Numbered from the stretch's first letter, positions 21,580 through 32,560 are shown. The stretch: 39,877 nt of DNA from Pilaira anomala (GCA_025716855.1 JAIXMQ010000128.1:1-39877), one strand, 5' to 3'. The notes: a model not told the origin generated them from the sequence alone. Numbers and translations are program-made.

Positions 21580-22570
21580 AAATTAAGGTATGCATTTTAT
21601 CTTTGTATTTATTCACTATGTATTAACTTGTATACTGCTTTTATTAGCTTTTATTAGATATAATTATCGATTGTGAACAACAAAGACAATAAGGTAACGT
21701 TTTTATTACTGTTTAACTATTTGAACATTATTTACTAATTATTTTTATATAGGTTTGTACGCATTGTCTTAGATAGATGCTCTATTCAATACCGTACACT
21801 GTTTTCCAGACGCTGAAGTATCGTTTATTTGATTTTGTGATCATTTAAACCATCCTGAAAGGGCTTCAGGCGACTGGTAAGGCAGCGTACGTGGCAGCAG
21901 TATACATCCATTACATCATTTTAAAAATAAAAGCCCAATTAAACATACATATTCTATCCAATGAGAACTCCAAATAGCTCATATTATTAATGATATATCC
22001 TTTAATCTGTTTGGCTGTTGAGAATAAATTGTAAAAATTTCGTAACCCGATTTCATTACTATATAGGGAATGTCCAAAAAAAATCGTCTTTAAAAACCCG
22101 CAAAACTCTCTGGGTGTGTATATTCACTCACTTCTTCCTTCCGGTAATAGCAATACAATAGAGTTTCGGGGTATCTATTCAACCATGTAATAACTTTCCA
22201 TAATTGGATTTTGGAATCTAATTGTTACAGACGATATAGCTTTTTTTTTTCTAAAAAAAAAAAGTGACCATAGATTATTATAACTACATTCACTTTATAA
22301 ACAGACTTACTACATCTTTACTGTACATACACAAACAAACATAAAAAAACAAAAATAAAAAAATTGAACAAGTAGTCTACTTGATTCTCGTACATACATT
22401 TTAAGTGTGAATAAAAAAACAAGAGGGGGTCACATTGATATCATAAAACGATTTTTTTTTTAAAAAAAAGTTTAAAAATCTTTATTAAAGTAAAAAAACA
22501 CACACATACACCGGCATGAAAGTAGTACAGTCGTTTTGCATGAACATTTTGTTTGAGTGAGGAGAGAGAT
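21580..22570. other. Spacer, no supported gene
   Basis: Contains further GT-AG-like pairs to about 21750, a small hairpin CCTGAA-AGGGC-TTCAGG near 21853-21869, and A/T tracts. From about 22300 to 22570 it is presumably the 3' UTR of the next minus-strand gene. No protein-like frame. Confidence 0.4.
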
Positions 22571-23437
22571 TTATTCTTCATCATCATCGTCCTCGTTGTT
22601 TGTATCGTCATCATCTTCATTATCACTATCAGCATCATCGTCATCGTCGTCGTCGTCATCATCGTTATCATCATCTGTTTCTTTGTCTGTTTCAGAAGTA
22701 GCTGCTGCTGCTACGGGTGCTGCTGCTGCTACGGGTGCTTCTGCGGCTGTTTGTACTGCCGGTGCCGCCGTCGCTGCAACGGGGGCAGCTTGTGCTATTG
22801 GCTGTTGTGTTTGGACTATTGGTGCTACGGGTTCCGCCGGTGCTGCTTGTATTACTGGTGCCTGAGCTACAGGTGCTTGGGCTACAGGTGCTTGGGCTAC
22901 AGGTGCTTGAGTTACAGGCGCTTGAGCTACAGGCGCTTGAGCTACAGGTGCTTGAGCTACAGGTGCTTGAGCTACAGGTGCTTGAGCCACAGGTGCTTGA
23001 GCCACATGTGCTTGAGCTGCTGGAGCGGCTGGTACTGCTTGCATGATCGGTTGTGGTTGTACCGCTGGTGCTACCGCAGGAGTTACATATGCTGTAGCTG
23101 GTGGTGGTGGTGCAACAGCTGCAGCGGGTGCTGCAGTAGAAAGAACAGGAAGATATAACTTGCCCATAGAATCTGTGATGGTATTGAGTCCCATTCCAGG
23201 AATAGGAGATTGTCTTTTCACTAACGATAATCTTCCAAAAGTAGTAGTAGTAGTATCACTTCTTTTATTCAGAGATATCGATCGTTTTACTATCTTGTTT
23301 AAACGATGTCTGCCTAGACGACGAGCGATATTAGGGTTTTCGTTCTTGCATAAAACTTGGTCAAAGAAAGTAGAGAAGATGACCAGAAGACAAAAGGTGA
23401 TAACGAAGCTAGAATAATACATGAACTTAACAAACAA
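22571..23437 (-). CDS. Secreted Kex2-type precursor with VAQAP repeats and acidic tail, 288 aa
   Basis: Intronless. The N-terminus MFVKFMYYSSFVITFCLLVI FSTFFDQVLC is a signal peptide (a second ATG at codon 6 is also possible). Dibasic KR sites follow at residues 51-52, 58-59 and 74-75, bounding short stretches SISLN and SDTTTTTFGRLSLV and releasing a chain that begins QSPIPGMGL. The middle is Ala/Pro-rich with about eleven tandem VAQAP pentapeptides (15-bp DNA repeat); the end is an Asp/Glu run of about 40 residues. The block RSISLNKR matches the SIYLxKR block in the proteins at 24229 and 26076. Processing by a Kex2-type protease in the Golgi is inferred. Function unknown: a cell-wall or surface role for the repeat/acidic part is possible. 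Confidence 0.75.
   Translation of the reverse strand: MFVKFMYYSSFVITFCLLVIFSTFFDQVLCKNENPNIARRLGRHRLNKIVKRSISLNKRSDTTTTTFGRLSLVKRQSPIPGMGLNTITDSMGKLYLPVLSTAAPAAAVAPPPPATAYVTPAVAPAVQPQPIMQAVPAAPAAQAHVAQAPVAQAPVAQAPVAQAPVAQAPVAQAPVTQAPVAQAPVAQAPVAQAPVIQAAPAEPVAPIVQTQQPIAQAAPVAATAAPAVQTAAEAPVAAAAPVAAAATSETDKETDDDNDDDDDDDDDDADSDNEDDDDTNNEDDDDEE
22855..23025 (-). repeat. 15-bp coding minisatellite (VAQAP)
   Basis: About eleven copies of GTAGCTCAAGCACCT-like units (minus strand), with third-position changes and single codon variants giving VTQAP and VIQA. Length divisible by three keeps the frame, so copy number can vary without breaking the gene. Confidence 0.9.
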
Positions 23438-23504
23438 GGTATTTTGTAAATTGTTAAAAAAAACTTTTTTTTTTTTTTTTTGTGTATAAACAGGTAATTT
23501 GCTT

Positions 23505-23512
23505 CTTATATA
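23505..23512 (-). promoter_or_regulatory. TATA box of the 288-aa secreted protein gene
   Basis: Minus-strand TATATAAG lies about 70 nt upstream of the ATG at 23437, between poly(A/T) tracts. Position and sequence fit a TATA box; transcription start not determined. Confidence 0.5.
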
Positions 23513-23513
23513 G

Positions 23514-23894
23514 TTTCTGGTAAACTAGTAAGTTGCTCTTTTTGTCTTTTGCATAAGACGGGATATATTCAAAAAAAAAAAAAAAAAAAAAAAAAAGTCG
23601 AAGGAATAAATATGACTTCGTCAGGGATCGAAAAAAAAAATGCTTCCTTATTTTTATTCTGGATGGAAAAAAAAATAGACTCCTTATTGGAAGATAAGTT
23701 AGAAACGGGAGTAACGAAAGTGATTATTTTTTATGAGAAATCCAGGCTTTTTATAGGAACCTTTTTTTTTTCCTCCTTCTCCTGATACTACAATATGACA
23801 ACATGAATTGATTAACTAATTGAATTTTGGATATAAGTTAATAAATAAAATTTTTGAAAACTAGTATATAGAGAAGTAGTTATATATTTACAAA

Positions 23895-23938
<44 letters not shown>

Positions 23939-24228
23939 GATTTATATAAATTGAGAAATTTAAGAAATCATTTTTATTACAAAAAAAAAGAAAGGAAACG
24001 GCTGCTGGTGCAAAAAAATAAAATAAAAGGGGAATCATGAATATACCAGTATAATACCGTTATAAACATTAGAAATGGGGAATTAAAATAAATAAAAAGA
24101 AATGATTCTAACATTTACATTTTTTAAATATATGAAAAGTCTCTCCAAAATAAATAAAAAAAAAAAAAAACTAACTAATATGGATGCTCTTGTGTAGCTG
24201 ACAAGAGTAAAGATTCAGTTTTTATCAC
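23514..24228. other. Spacer with long poly(A) tracts
   Basis: Includes A runs at about 23571-23595 and a 38-bp run at 23898-23935. A 78-codon plus-strand frame at 23549-23785 is Lys/Phe-rich and starts in a poly(A) tract; not supported. No other feature. Confidence 0.45.
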
Positions 24229-24507
24229 TTAGTCGTCAGCTGGTGGCGGAGCATTAGGGTCCGCAGTTTTGAAAGCACTAAGTACAGTAATTAAAAGACT
24301 CGTCGTGGCACCGTTGAGTGTATCTCCCGGAATCTTGCCAATTGTAGTAGCTGAAATTGAGGCATCATTCGGAGGAGGTGCTTCGCGCTTTTGAAACGCG
24401 AGCTTGTTATCACGCTTGTCTAAATAAATTGACCTAGATGTGACCTCTTGAAAGAAAGTGAGTGAGAGAAGTAGTGCAATAAAAATACTAGTTAAAGAAA
24501 AACGCAT
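24229..24507 (-). CDS. Small secreted Kex2-type precursor, 92 aa
   Basis: The start at 24507 is chosen because MRFSLTSIFIALLLSLTFFQ EVTS is a standard signal peptide; an ATG 18 codons upstream would put a second hydrophobic stretch in front. The mature N-terminus is RSIYLDKRDNKLAFQKREAP with KR at residues 31-32 and 40-41, then a Pro-rich linker and a moderately hydrophobic Gly/Thr/Leu region (TTIGKIPGDTLNGATTSLLI), ending in an acidic tail ADPNAPPPADD. There is no Cys after the signal peptide, so no disulfide-stabilised fold. SIYLDKRD aligns with SIYLQKRD in the gene at 26076 and SISLNKRS in the gene at 22571. Same strand as both. Family unknown; a Kex2 substrate is inferred from the dibasic sites. 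Confidence 0.7.
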   Translation of the reverse strand: MRFSLTSIFIALLLSLTFFQEVTSRSIYLDKRDNKLAFQKREAPPPNDASISATTIGKIPGDTLNGATTSLLITVLSAFKTADPNAPPPADD

Positions 24508-24570
24508 TATATTAAACGAGCAGCAAATGTAAATCAGAAACAGAAAGGAAATAGAAAACAAGTAGATGCA

Positions 24571-24576
24571 TTTATA
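24571..24576 (-). promoter_or_regulatory. TATA box of the 92-aa secreted protein gene
   Basis: Minus-strand TATAAA (in TGTATAAATG) about 65 nt upstream of the ATG at 24507, a spacing like that of the TATA box before the gene at 23437. Confidence 0.5.
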
Positions 24577-26075
24577 CAGAAATAAATTACGGTAAAAACA
24601 AGTTTTTTTTTTTTTTTTTTTTTAGTATTATGCATAATGTATAATTGTACGCATTAAACGTGATAACAAGAAGACGTTTTTTTAAGTAATGATTAATTTT
24701 TAAAGTTATAATATATATATAATACTAAAGACTTTTACATTTTTTTCGTATTATTTATTATATTATAATTTGAGCCCCTCTCTCTTAAACAACAGTTTCA
24801 TTAATGGATATATATACTATATATTATTTAGAATTTCTAACAAAAATTCTTATAGCTTGAAAAAAAAAAAAGTATATTTTTCATTTAAAAAAAAACTATT
24901 AAAAATAGAAAAGCCCTTTGATGTATATGTTGTATAATGACCGGGATTTTTTTTTTCAGGTTTTAATTACTTTTACTATGTGAAATATGATTATATAGTA
25001 TAGATAGACTGCACTAAACCGTATCATAAATAATGATACTATATTATAAGGGACATCAAGGAGTAACAATACGTTATATGATAAAGAAGCATATTGAGCC
25101 CCGTGTAACTACTCTATGGTTTTATTTTTTAAAAAAAAACAACGCCGATCTGTGTAACAAGCGATCAAGCCAAAAGGCGCCTTCTGTAAAAAAAAAAAAA
25201 AAAAAAAAAAAAAAGATCAAGTGGCCTAATTGGACCTTGATTGTATGTAGTTCAGTGCCTCTAAATATATTTATACTATTTGGCATTTTGTTTAATTTAA
25301 TCAATTGTCCCTTGTTGGCTGAGATATTTAGGAGGCCCAGGTGAGAGACAAGATGACGAGAGCAAAAAAAAAAAAAAAAGCAAATAGGTTTAACATATAC
25401 ATGGTATGTGAGGTTGTAGATATTTCTTCTTTACGAGTTTATGGGTTGTCGTTTTTAACTAACAAATTGTGTAGAATTTAAAAAGATTAATATCTGAATT
25501 GCTATTGAATTATTTGATTCCCTTTTTGGGGATTGTTGCACTTTGACTTCACGTATTAAATGTTTTTTTTTTAATAATCTAATGGTAATTTTAGCGATAT
25601 GAATGACATTTTGGATTCATATTATCATTGAGCATATACATCACTTAGGAATTATCTGACACTTTGTTTTATATAAATGTGTTTGAATATAAGCAACTAA
25701 ACGTTTCTTTAGAACGCTAAAAATAATTTGACCTAAAGGAGTAGTGAGTTTGATGGGAAATCCCCTATAATGAGCTCGCTCCAGAATTTTATCTACTTTT
25801 TTTTTTGTGCAAATAGGAGTAAAAAAAAAAAAAAAAAAAAAAAAGAGGAATTAGTATGTAAAAGAAGATGGAAGCATATTTTTGTTCTTTTTTATTTATA
25901 CAGATTTAGCTTCATGTAAAAAATAAAATTAAGAATAGTAAACAGCATTAGAAAAACAAGTACTTTTTGATTCTCCCAAAAATGACGTTTTGTATACCTT
26001 TACATGCATTAACAACAACGAAAAAAAAAATATAGATACATCGTACAAAAGTTTATTTATTGTAGTGAAACTGGA
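24577..26075. other. Spacer, no supported gene
   Basis: AT-rich with poly(A/T) tracts at about 24603-24624, 25189-25214, 25364-25379 and 25820-25844. Two opposite-strand frames at 25033-25344 arise from a poly(A) tract and are not supported. No RNA gene seen. Confidence 0.45.
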
Positions 26076-26339
26076 TTAATCTTTATCTGGGGCTTGACCT
26101 AAAGGATATTTAGGTATTAAGTCAGCGAATAAGTCTGGAAGTACTAAACCTTTAAAGGCGCCTAAAGGTTGCTCAGCTTGTTTTCTATCTGCTTCATCAT
26201 CACGTTTTTGTAAATAAATACTTGTTACTGAGTCGTCGTTTATGGGTGAAAGTAGTAGCTCCTTATTGACTGGTAGTGTATAAACACTAGTAGAAGAAAA
26301 TATGTAACATAAAGAAATAATAAAAGCAAATTTTTTCAT
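26076..26339 (-). CDS. Small secreted Kex2-type precursor, 87 aa
   Basis: Intronless, starting MKKFAFIISLCYIFSSTSVY TLP, a signal peptide. A propeptide-like stretch (VNKELLLSPINDDS) leads to VTSIYLQKRDDEADRKQAEQ with KR at residues 45-46. The chain after the site, about 41 residues, includes PLGAFKGLVLPDLFADLIPK and ends YPLGQAPDKD. No Cys follows the signal peptide. SIYLQKRD is nearly identical to SIYLDKRD in the gene 1.6 kb away, while the rest of the two proteins does not align by eye. A TATATA element is 15-20 nt upstream of the ATG (about 26352-26358). Function unknown. Confidence 0.7.
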   Translation of the reverse strand: MKKFAFIISLCYIFSSTSVYTLPVNKELLLSPINDDSVTSIYLQKRDDEADRKQAEQPLGAFKGLVLPDLFADLIPKYPLGQAPDKD

Positions 26340-26812
26340 AGTAATAAAAGCAATATATACTTTTTGGTGATTTTAATGTTAAAAAAGAAAAAATAAGAAA
26401 GATGAAGGATTTTTTTTTTAAAGTTCTCTATAACTATTTAGTGATGAGAAAGTAAAAAAAGGTAATAATACAAGTCGATGTTAGAAAGACGAAATAAAAG
26501 ATCTAATTTACTGTACGTATATGTTCGGATCTGTATTCAACTTTAATCATGTTAAGAAACAGCAGGCTGCAAGTCGCAAGATGCAGTATATAGCTTTTAA
26601 TATGCTCATCTGAAAATATTACTTGATTTTTGTTTTCAAGCAAAATGTACTTGATGGCAGCAAAAAAAAAAAATTTAAATTAATTGCATTATGCCGACTC
26701 CTTAATAGTAGCTGTGATAATATAGGGTTTGACTTATAGTACCATTGACCGAATAAGTAACTAAGAATCAACGTATAGAGAAAAAAGGAGAGAGTATTGA
26801 TTATAAAGTAAA

Positions 26813-26850
<38 letters not shown>

Positions 26851-27441
26851 ATGGTTAAATTCCGCCTTTATATTCTTATATGTTATCTCTGATATTTAGA
26901 TAGGTCGTTTACATAATATATATATATATATATGATATATATTTAATATTCGAAGCTTTTTGATTTGCTTTATGATACAGTATATTGAAACTGATTGATT
27001 AACAGTAGTGCAGATTCTTTAAATCAATAATTATAGGTTACGATTAACTAATTACTGAAAGTTCTGCCTTGAATTGACAACTTGTATAAAAATTGTCCTG
27101 ATATTTATTACAGTAGTTAGTCATGATAGAGTGAAAATAAAATCAATCAACTGAGCCATCAGGGCAATGGTAAAAGTGAGGCATATTATCAATACAATCT
27201 CATTTATCTTGAAGACTTTCTTTCATTCTTTTTCTTCTTGTTTATTATCACAAGTATGGTATCTACTTTGTCCCTATAATTTAGTGAGAATAGACTTGGA
27301 GAATTTGGGCTTTTTCAGAGTGACTGTACACTTGATGCTGGACAACAATTTTTTTTTCTCCTTTTTTTTTTTTTTTTTTTTTTTTTTTCTTCTTCTTTCT
27401 TTCTTCTTCTAATAAACTAATTACAACTGGGTGTTAAAGAA
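26340..27441. other. Spacer, no supported gene
   Basis: Holds a 30-bp T run near 26817-26846, an (AT)n run near 26918-26940 and pyrimidine-rich sequence (27341-27410) directly before the casein kinase start. An 81-codon frame at 27167-27412 is hydrophobic and ends in a poly(T) tract; not supported. Confidence 0.45.
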
Positions 27442-28938
27442 ATGGATTTAAGAGTAGCAAATAAGTTTAGAATTGGTAGAAAGATTGGAGCAGGCTCATT
27501 TGGAGATATTTACCTTGGTAAATATATAAAAAAAGTTTTATTTATTTTTAAAAAAGGATAGTTTCATCTAATCTGTATTTTTTCTAGGTACGAATTTAAT
27601 AACTGGAGAGGAAGTAGCTATTAAATTAGAATCTGTAAAGGCAAGGCATCCACAATTAGAGTATGAAGCCAAAGTATATAAAGCTTTATCTGGTGGAGTT
27701 GGAGTACCTTTTGTAAGGTGGTTTGGAGCAGAGTGCGATTATCATGCTATGGTGATTGATCTTTTAGGACGTACGTAAACAAATAACCCTTAATAGTGTC
27801 ACAAAAAGAAAAAAAAAAAAACTAATTTATTTTTATTTATAGCATCACTTGAAGACCTCTTTAACTTTTGTAATAGAAAGTTTACATTAAAGACAGTATT
27901 ATTATTAGCTGATCAAATGGTAAATATATTCCAACTAAAGAAAAAAAAAAAAAAAGGGAAACACTTTATCTAACGCTCCTCCCCCTCCCCCTTTATTTAG
28001 TTATCTCGTATTGAATATGTGCATTCAAAGAATTTTATTCATCGTGATATTAAACCCGATAACTTTTTAATGGGTATCGGTAAAAGAGGAAATCAAGTGA
28101 ATGTGATTGACTTTGGGCTTGCTAAAAAGTATCGTGACCCTCGTACGCACTTGCATATTCCTTACAGAGAAAATAAGAATTTAACTGGTACTGCACGTTA
28201 TGCTAGTATTAATACACATTTAGGTGTTGGTAAAGTAAAAAAAAAAAAAAGAAAGAGGATATTTTTATGAGATTGATATTAACTTGAATTCCTAAAGAGC
28301 AATCGAGACGTGATGACTTGGAATCTTTGGGCTATGTGCTCATGTACTTTTGTAGAGGGTCTTTACCATGGCAAGGATTAAAAGCGACTACAAAGAAGCA
28401 AAAATATGATCGTATTATGGAAAAAAAGATGACGACACCTACTGAATTATTGTGCCGTACCTTCCCGAGTGAATTTGCTATTTATCTTAATTATACTCGT
28501 TCTTTACGATTTGATGATAAACCAGATTATGCTTACCTTCGTAAATTATTCAGAGATTTATTTGTAAGAGAAGGTTATACTTATGATTATATTTTTGATT
28601 GGACAGTTTATAAAGTAGTAAGTAAAAAATAATAATAAAAATAAATGTGTATATATTTAATGAAACATTTTGATTTGTAGAATGAAAATGAAAAGGCAAA
28701 AGAAAAAGAGAGTAATAAAGCACGTGAGATGAAATGTGATGAACCTTATAGAACAACAGGATTTACTAGAGCTAAAGATATGAAAGCTAACAATAATAAA
28801 AATGAATCTCAAACGACAAAGATGGAACCTCAAGCGATGAAGACGGAAGCTCAAACAACTAAGGCGGAACCACAAGAAAGTGGTGGTGGTGGTGGTGGCT
28901 ATTCATCCTTCCGTCGAGCAAATATCTCAAAGCCATAA
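27442..28938 (+). CDS. HRR25: Casein kinase 1, delta/epsilon (HRR25) type
   Basis: Six exons (27442-27517, 27588-27770, 27843-27919, 28001-28229, 28298-28617, 28681-28938) give 380 aa in phase. CK1 phosphorylates acidic or primed Ser/Thr and in fungi acts in vesicle traffic, DNA repair, ribosome maturation and endocytosis. Seen: [12 protein letters not shown] (15-26), AIKLE lysine K38, HRDIKPDN with D128, DFG D149, the CK1-specific [14 protein letters not shown] segment, and the kinesin-homology-like [18 protein letters not shown]. Numbering matches vertebrate CK1 delta at K38, D128 and D149. The tail (about residues 296-380) has tandem Met/Thr/Glu repeats ([19 protein letters not shown]) and a Gly run. 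It lacks a C-terminal Cys pair, so it is not the membrane-anchored YCK type. Convergent with the GGA gene (about 90 bp apart). Confidence 0.95.
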
Positions 28939-29026
28939 ATTATAATATCCCCATTTTTTTTTTCAAAAAAAAGAAAAAAAGAAAAAAGAAATAAATAATG
29001 TAATTATCTTCATTTTATTATACTAT

Positions 29027-31421
29027 TTAGGCATGATATTCTCCTGTTAATTCCATTTCTACACCAAATTGTTCATAAGATACTTTATATCTTAAACGTA
29101 AAGGTTCCTAATGAAGATTGGTATTATTATTATCATATTTAAATATGTGAATATATTCTTTTTCATACCTTGTTGGGATTATTCAAAATAATTCCTTGGG
29201 TAACATGCTTTTCAGATTTTGGTGGTATGATTTGAGATGACTGAGGTTCCATTTTAATTTGCATAGATTTGGGTACAGCCAATTGTAACTTTAATTTTTC
29301 CATTGGAGCTGTGGATTGATTAGAAAAGTAAGCCTTCATTTTATAAATATTATCCAATTGTTGAGTTTCCAATTCGATTCTTAAACCATTCTTATTAACT
29401 AATGTAATTATATCTTGTTGATATTGATTTGATACCAAATTATTTTGCTTTAGTCCAGGCGTATTCATCGTATTTTGAACAATAGAAGGTGAGTTAATCA
29501 CAGGCTTTGGTTCACCAAGAAGATCAAATATATCATTTGTTCTTGCTTGTTGTTGTTGTTGTTGTTGTTGTTGTGGTTGTTGTTGTTGTGGTTGTTGTTG
29601 TTGTGGTTGTTGTTGTTGTTGCTGCTGCTGTTGTCCAGATGAAATATTTACATTCGCACCAAATAAATCAGATAATTCATTTAATACATTCGTATTAGAA
29701 CTCACTGGACTGTTTGAAGCAGTTGAAGCAGGTCCACTATCATCAAGATCAATTAAACTAATGGCTTGTCTAGGCTTTTCTGTTGTATTCACATCTTGTG
29801 TAGGAGGTTTTCCACTAATTTCATATTGAGTATCGTAAAGTCCCTTTCTCACATCAGCGAATTTAGCCATAACATTGTTAATCATATCATTCAGTGTTAA
29901 TAAATTTTCTATATATACATATATATATATTAGTATTTTATTATATACAAGTAATTTATATATACATTACCGATCTTGTCATTGTCCTCTTCTTCTGTAA
30001 TCATCTTTTGAATTTTAGGTTGTGCACTGGCACAAGCACCTTTTAAATCCTAAAAATCAACGTTATTTTTTTTTTGTCGCACAATGGGTAATAACAAAGA
30101 AGAGAATAGGATTACCATGATCGTTTCATTTCTATCGATTTTATCTCCAGGTTTAACTGATTCCAACATCTCATATAATAAAATTGCTTTATCTTGTACT
30201 TTGTGAAGTTCATCCTCAAACTTTTGACTATAATCAGGCGTTTGTCTTGTATCCTAATATAAATAGAAAAATTAGGATTTTTACTTTAAAAAAAAAATAT
30301 AATTTCTTTCTACACGTACAAATCCAGACATAATCTTCATTAAACGATTTGCTTCGACTAAATCTTGAGGTCTACCACGACGAATAAGTTCTTGTAATTT
30401 CTATTAAGATGTTTTAATATACAAGCCAAGAAATAGATATGTATAATTAAACTTACAGCTGATTGTGCAACACGATCTTCTTCTTCCAACTCATGAGCAG
30501 ATTTTAAAGACTAAAGAAAAAAAAAATGATGTGATGTTATTTAATATGATTATTATAAATATATATATATATGTATATATGTTATTAACTTACGTCAGAA
30601 GGTGCTAATGCAGCAACAGAAGAATCTCTCAATTCAGGAAAACGATAACCTATACATATGTATATTAACGATTAAAAGATACTTTAGAAGGGGAAAACAA
30701 GGATAAACTAAATTACCTTTAAATCTCAGCAAACGATACATGTCCTTGATATGAACCAAGTCATCTTTATGTCTTGACATATCAGTTAATGCGACCTTCC
30801 ATTCTTTAATAAAGTATAAAATACGTTGTACCACAGGGCTAGGAAAAGGCTAATAAGAAATAAATAAGTATCACTGTATATTTTGTCATCTCTATACATC
30901 TTCTTACAGCAGGACGTTCCGGGAATTTGCGAACCAATTCATTTAGAAATTCTTTTGAAGCGATTTGAAGATGAAAAGGATAACCACAATTCTTTACACA
31001 ATTATCCAGTAACTAAGTTTTTTTTTTAAAGAAAAAAAATAAGTTGAAAAAGTTATATATATATAAAGAAACTGTAATAGTCTATTTACCGTGAGAGCCA
31101 ACATAGCTTGGTTCAGGTTTTTACTGTTTACAAGTTTAACGATAGTAGAGGCAGCTTCTCTAGGACTATTTTTATACATAAAATATATATATATATATAT
31201 ATAAGAAATACATTTTATCTTAGTTTGTTGTACTTACGCACTACCTTGTTTCTTGTTTATCATTTCGCAAATCTCGAGATTAAGACTTAACTCTGGCTCA
31301 TAACGCGCAGGACTACACGCGCCCTCTACATAAGCAAAAAAAAAAGTATAAGTATTATGATAAAAAAAAGTAAATTTGAGATGCGTGTATTACCGATGAT
31401 AGCAACCAAAGTACTTGGCAT
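29027..31421 (-). CDS. GGA: GGA-type clathrin adaptor (VHS-GAT-GAE)
   Basis: Twelve exons on the minus strand (31421-31394, 31325-31238, 31165-31090, 31012-30908, 30849-30717, 30649-30594, 30510-30457, 30400-30320, 30253-30116, 30049-29971, 29908-29169, 29107-29027) join without a phase error to 552 aa. GGA proteins bind ARF-GTP, ubiquitin, cargo and clathrin for trans-Golgi to endosome sorting. Seen: VHS domain (EGACSPARYEPELSLNLEIC, APREAASTIVKLVNSKNLNQ, KNCGYPFHLQIASKEFLNEL), GAT helices (KLQELIRRGRPQDLVEANRL, residues about 180-300), a clathrin box LIDLD (331-335), a roughly 30-residue poly(Q) tract with single Pro interruptions, DIFDLLGE, and a C-terminal GAE ear ending ELTGEYHA. The ATG at 31421 has an in-frame TAG just upstream; since that TAG could be an acceptor, an extra 5' exon cannot be excluded. 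Confidence 0.93.
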
Positions 31422-32315
31422 ATTAAATTTGTTATCTATATTTCTCTATAAAAGAAGAGAGAGAAAGAAAATGGTAGAAAAATGTGTGTGTGTGTTCAAA
31501 TCTTACAAAGCGGAGCCGTCACGTTAAACTCAAATCAATATTTCATGCTCACCCAGCATTCCAAGTATATATACGGTTATGAAACCAAATATAAGATTAA
31601 GCAAAAATAATGATGGGGGCATATACTAGTTATTTGAGAAAGAGAGAAAGAGAGAAAAGGTCATATGTTGGATAGTGTAAATGGCTCATGATGATAGTAG
31701 AATTACTCCGAGAAATATTGTAAGTACCGATTTTCGCGATAAAAACGCATTGAAATAGACTTTTAATCGTGATAGCCAATTAGAATGGAATTACACAAAT
31801 CACAACCTCCCCTTTTTTTTTTCCTATCTTCATACATTAGTTGACAAGAGATACTGGAAAAAAAAAAGTGGTCTTATTGAATTATTAAAGAGTTATTATT
31901 TAGTTATTATGTTTCAAGTCTTTCTACTACGGGGACAATAGAAACCATAAGGGGATTTATGTATGTACATTATTCGCTCAAAAATTTGCCAAGACACGTT
32001 TAATTTTCAAACAAGTTTTTAGTTTTGTCATCTTTTTCAGTTTAGATCTAGCTCTTTCTTAATTACATTACCTTCAAATTTTATCATTTTAATACTAGTA
32101 TAAATAAACTTACATAACGTAAACACCTCGCATGATTGTAATTGACTACTTTTTTTTTCCCTACGCCACGTAAACCCTGTTTATTTCATTATTATCTTTC
32201 TTTATCCTTTTCTTTCACCAGTTTGTTAGTTTCTATCTTACCTTTTTCGATAAGATCAAAACTCTAACAATCAAAAATATATCCAATCTTCCGAAAGGTA
32301 AACAGGTAGCTTGTT

Positions 32316-32355
<40 letters not shown>

Positions 32356-32560
32356 CTAAACGATGCTTCTTTTTAGGTGCGAGTCAGAGTTCATCTCTTG
32401 CAATAAGCTGAACTAAAAAGATGGTGATTACGGCATTCTATAGGTACTAGGCAAATACATTGATGCCCTTGGTGCCTTAACTACGCATAATAATATGGAG
32501 CTTATTATTGTAGAGGCGTCAACAAGATAATACATTTACTGCATTACTTAAAATAAACAG
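31422..32560. other. Spacer, no supported gene
   Basis: Includes the GGA promoter side ((GT)n near 31482-31494, GA-rich near 31637-31657), many poly(A/T) tracts and a 33-bp A run near 32320-32352. No frame reads as protein until 32561. Confidence 0.45.

Noticed and set aside
21189..21750. Intron-encoded snoRNAs in the micro-exon chain
   Set aside because: The introns are poly(T)-rich and too short, without clear C/D or H/ACA boxes.
21853..21869. Hairpin CCTGAA-AGGGC-TTCAGG as a terminator or RNA element
   Set aside because: Six-base stem only, with no associated gene end; such hairpins are expected by chance.
22553..23158. Long plus-strand ORFs rich in Cys/Leu/Tyr opposite the VAQAP gene
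   Set aside because: Shadows of the 15-bp repeat and acidic tail; no signal or conserved motif, and the minus-strand frame has a signal peptide, dibasic sites and a TATA box.
23549..23785. 78-codon ORF starting in a poly(A) tract
   Set aside because: Lys/Phe-rich translation of homopolymers with no motif.
29507..29698. Plus-strand ORF of poly-Val
   Set aside because: Antisense of the GGA poly(Q) tract.
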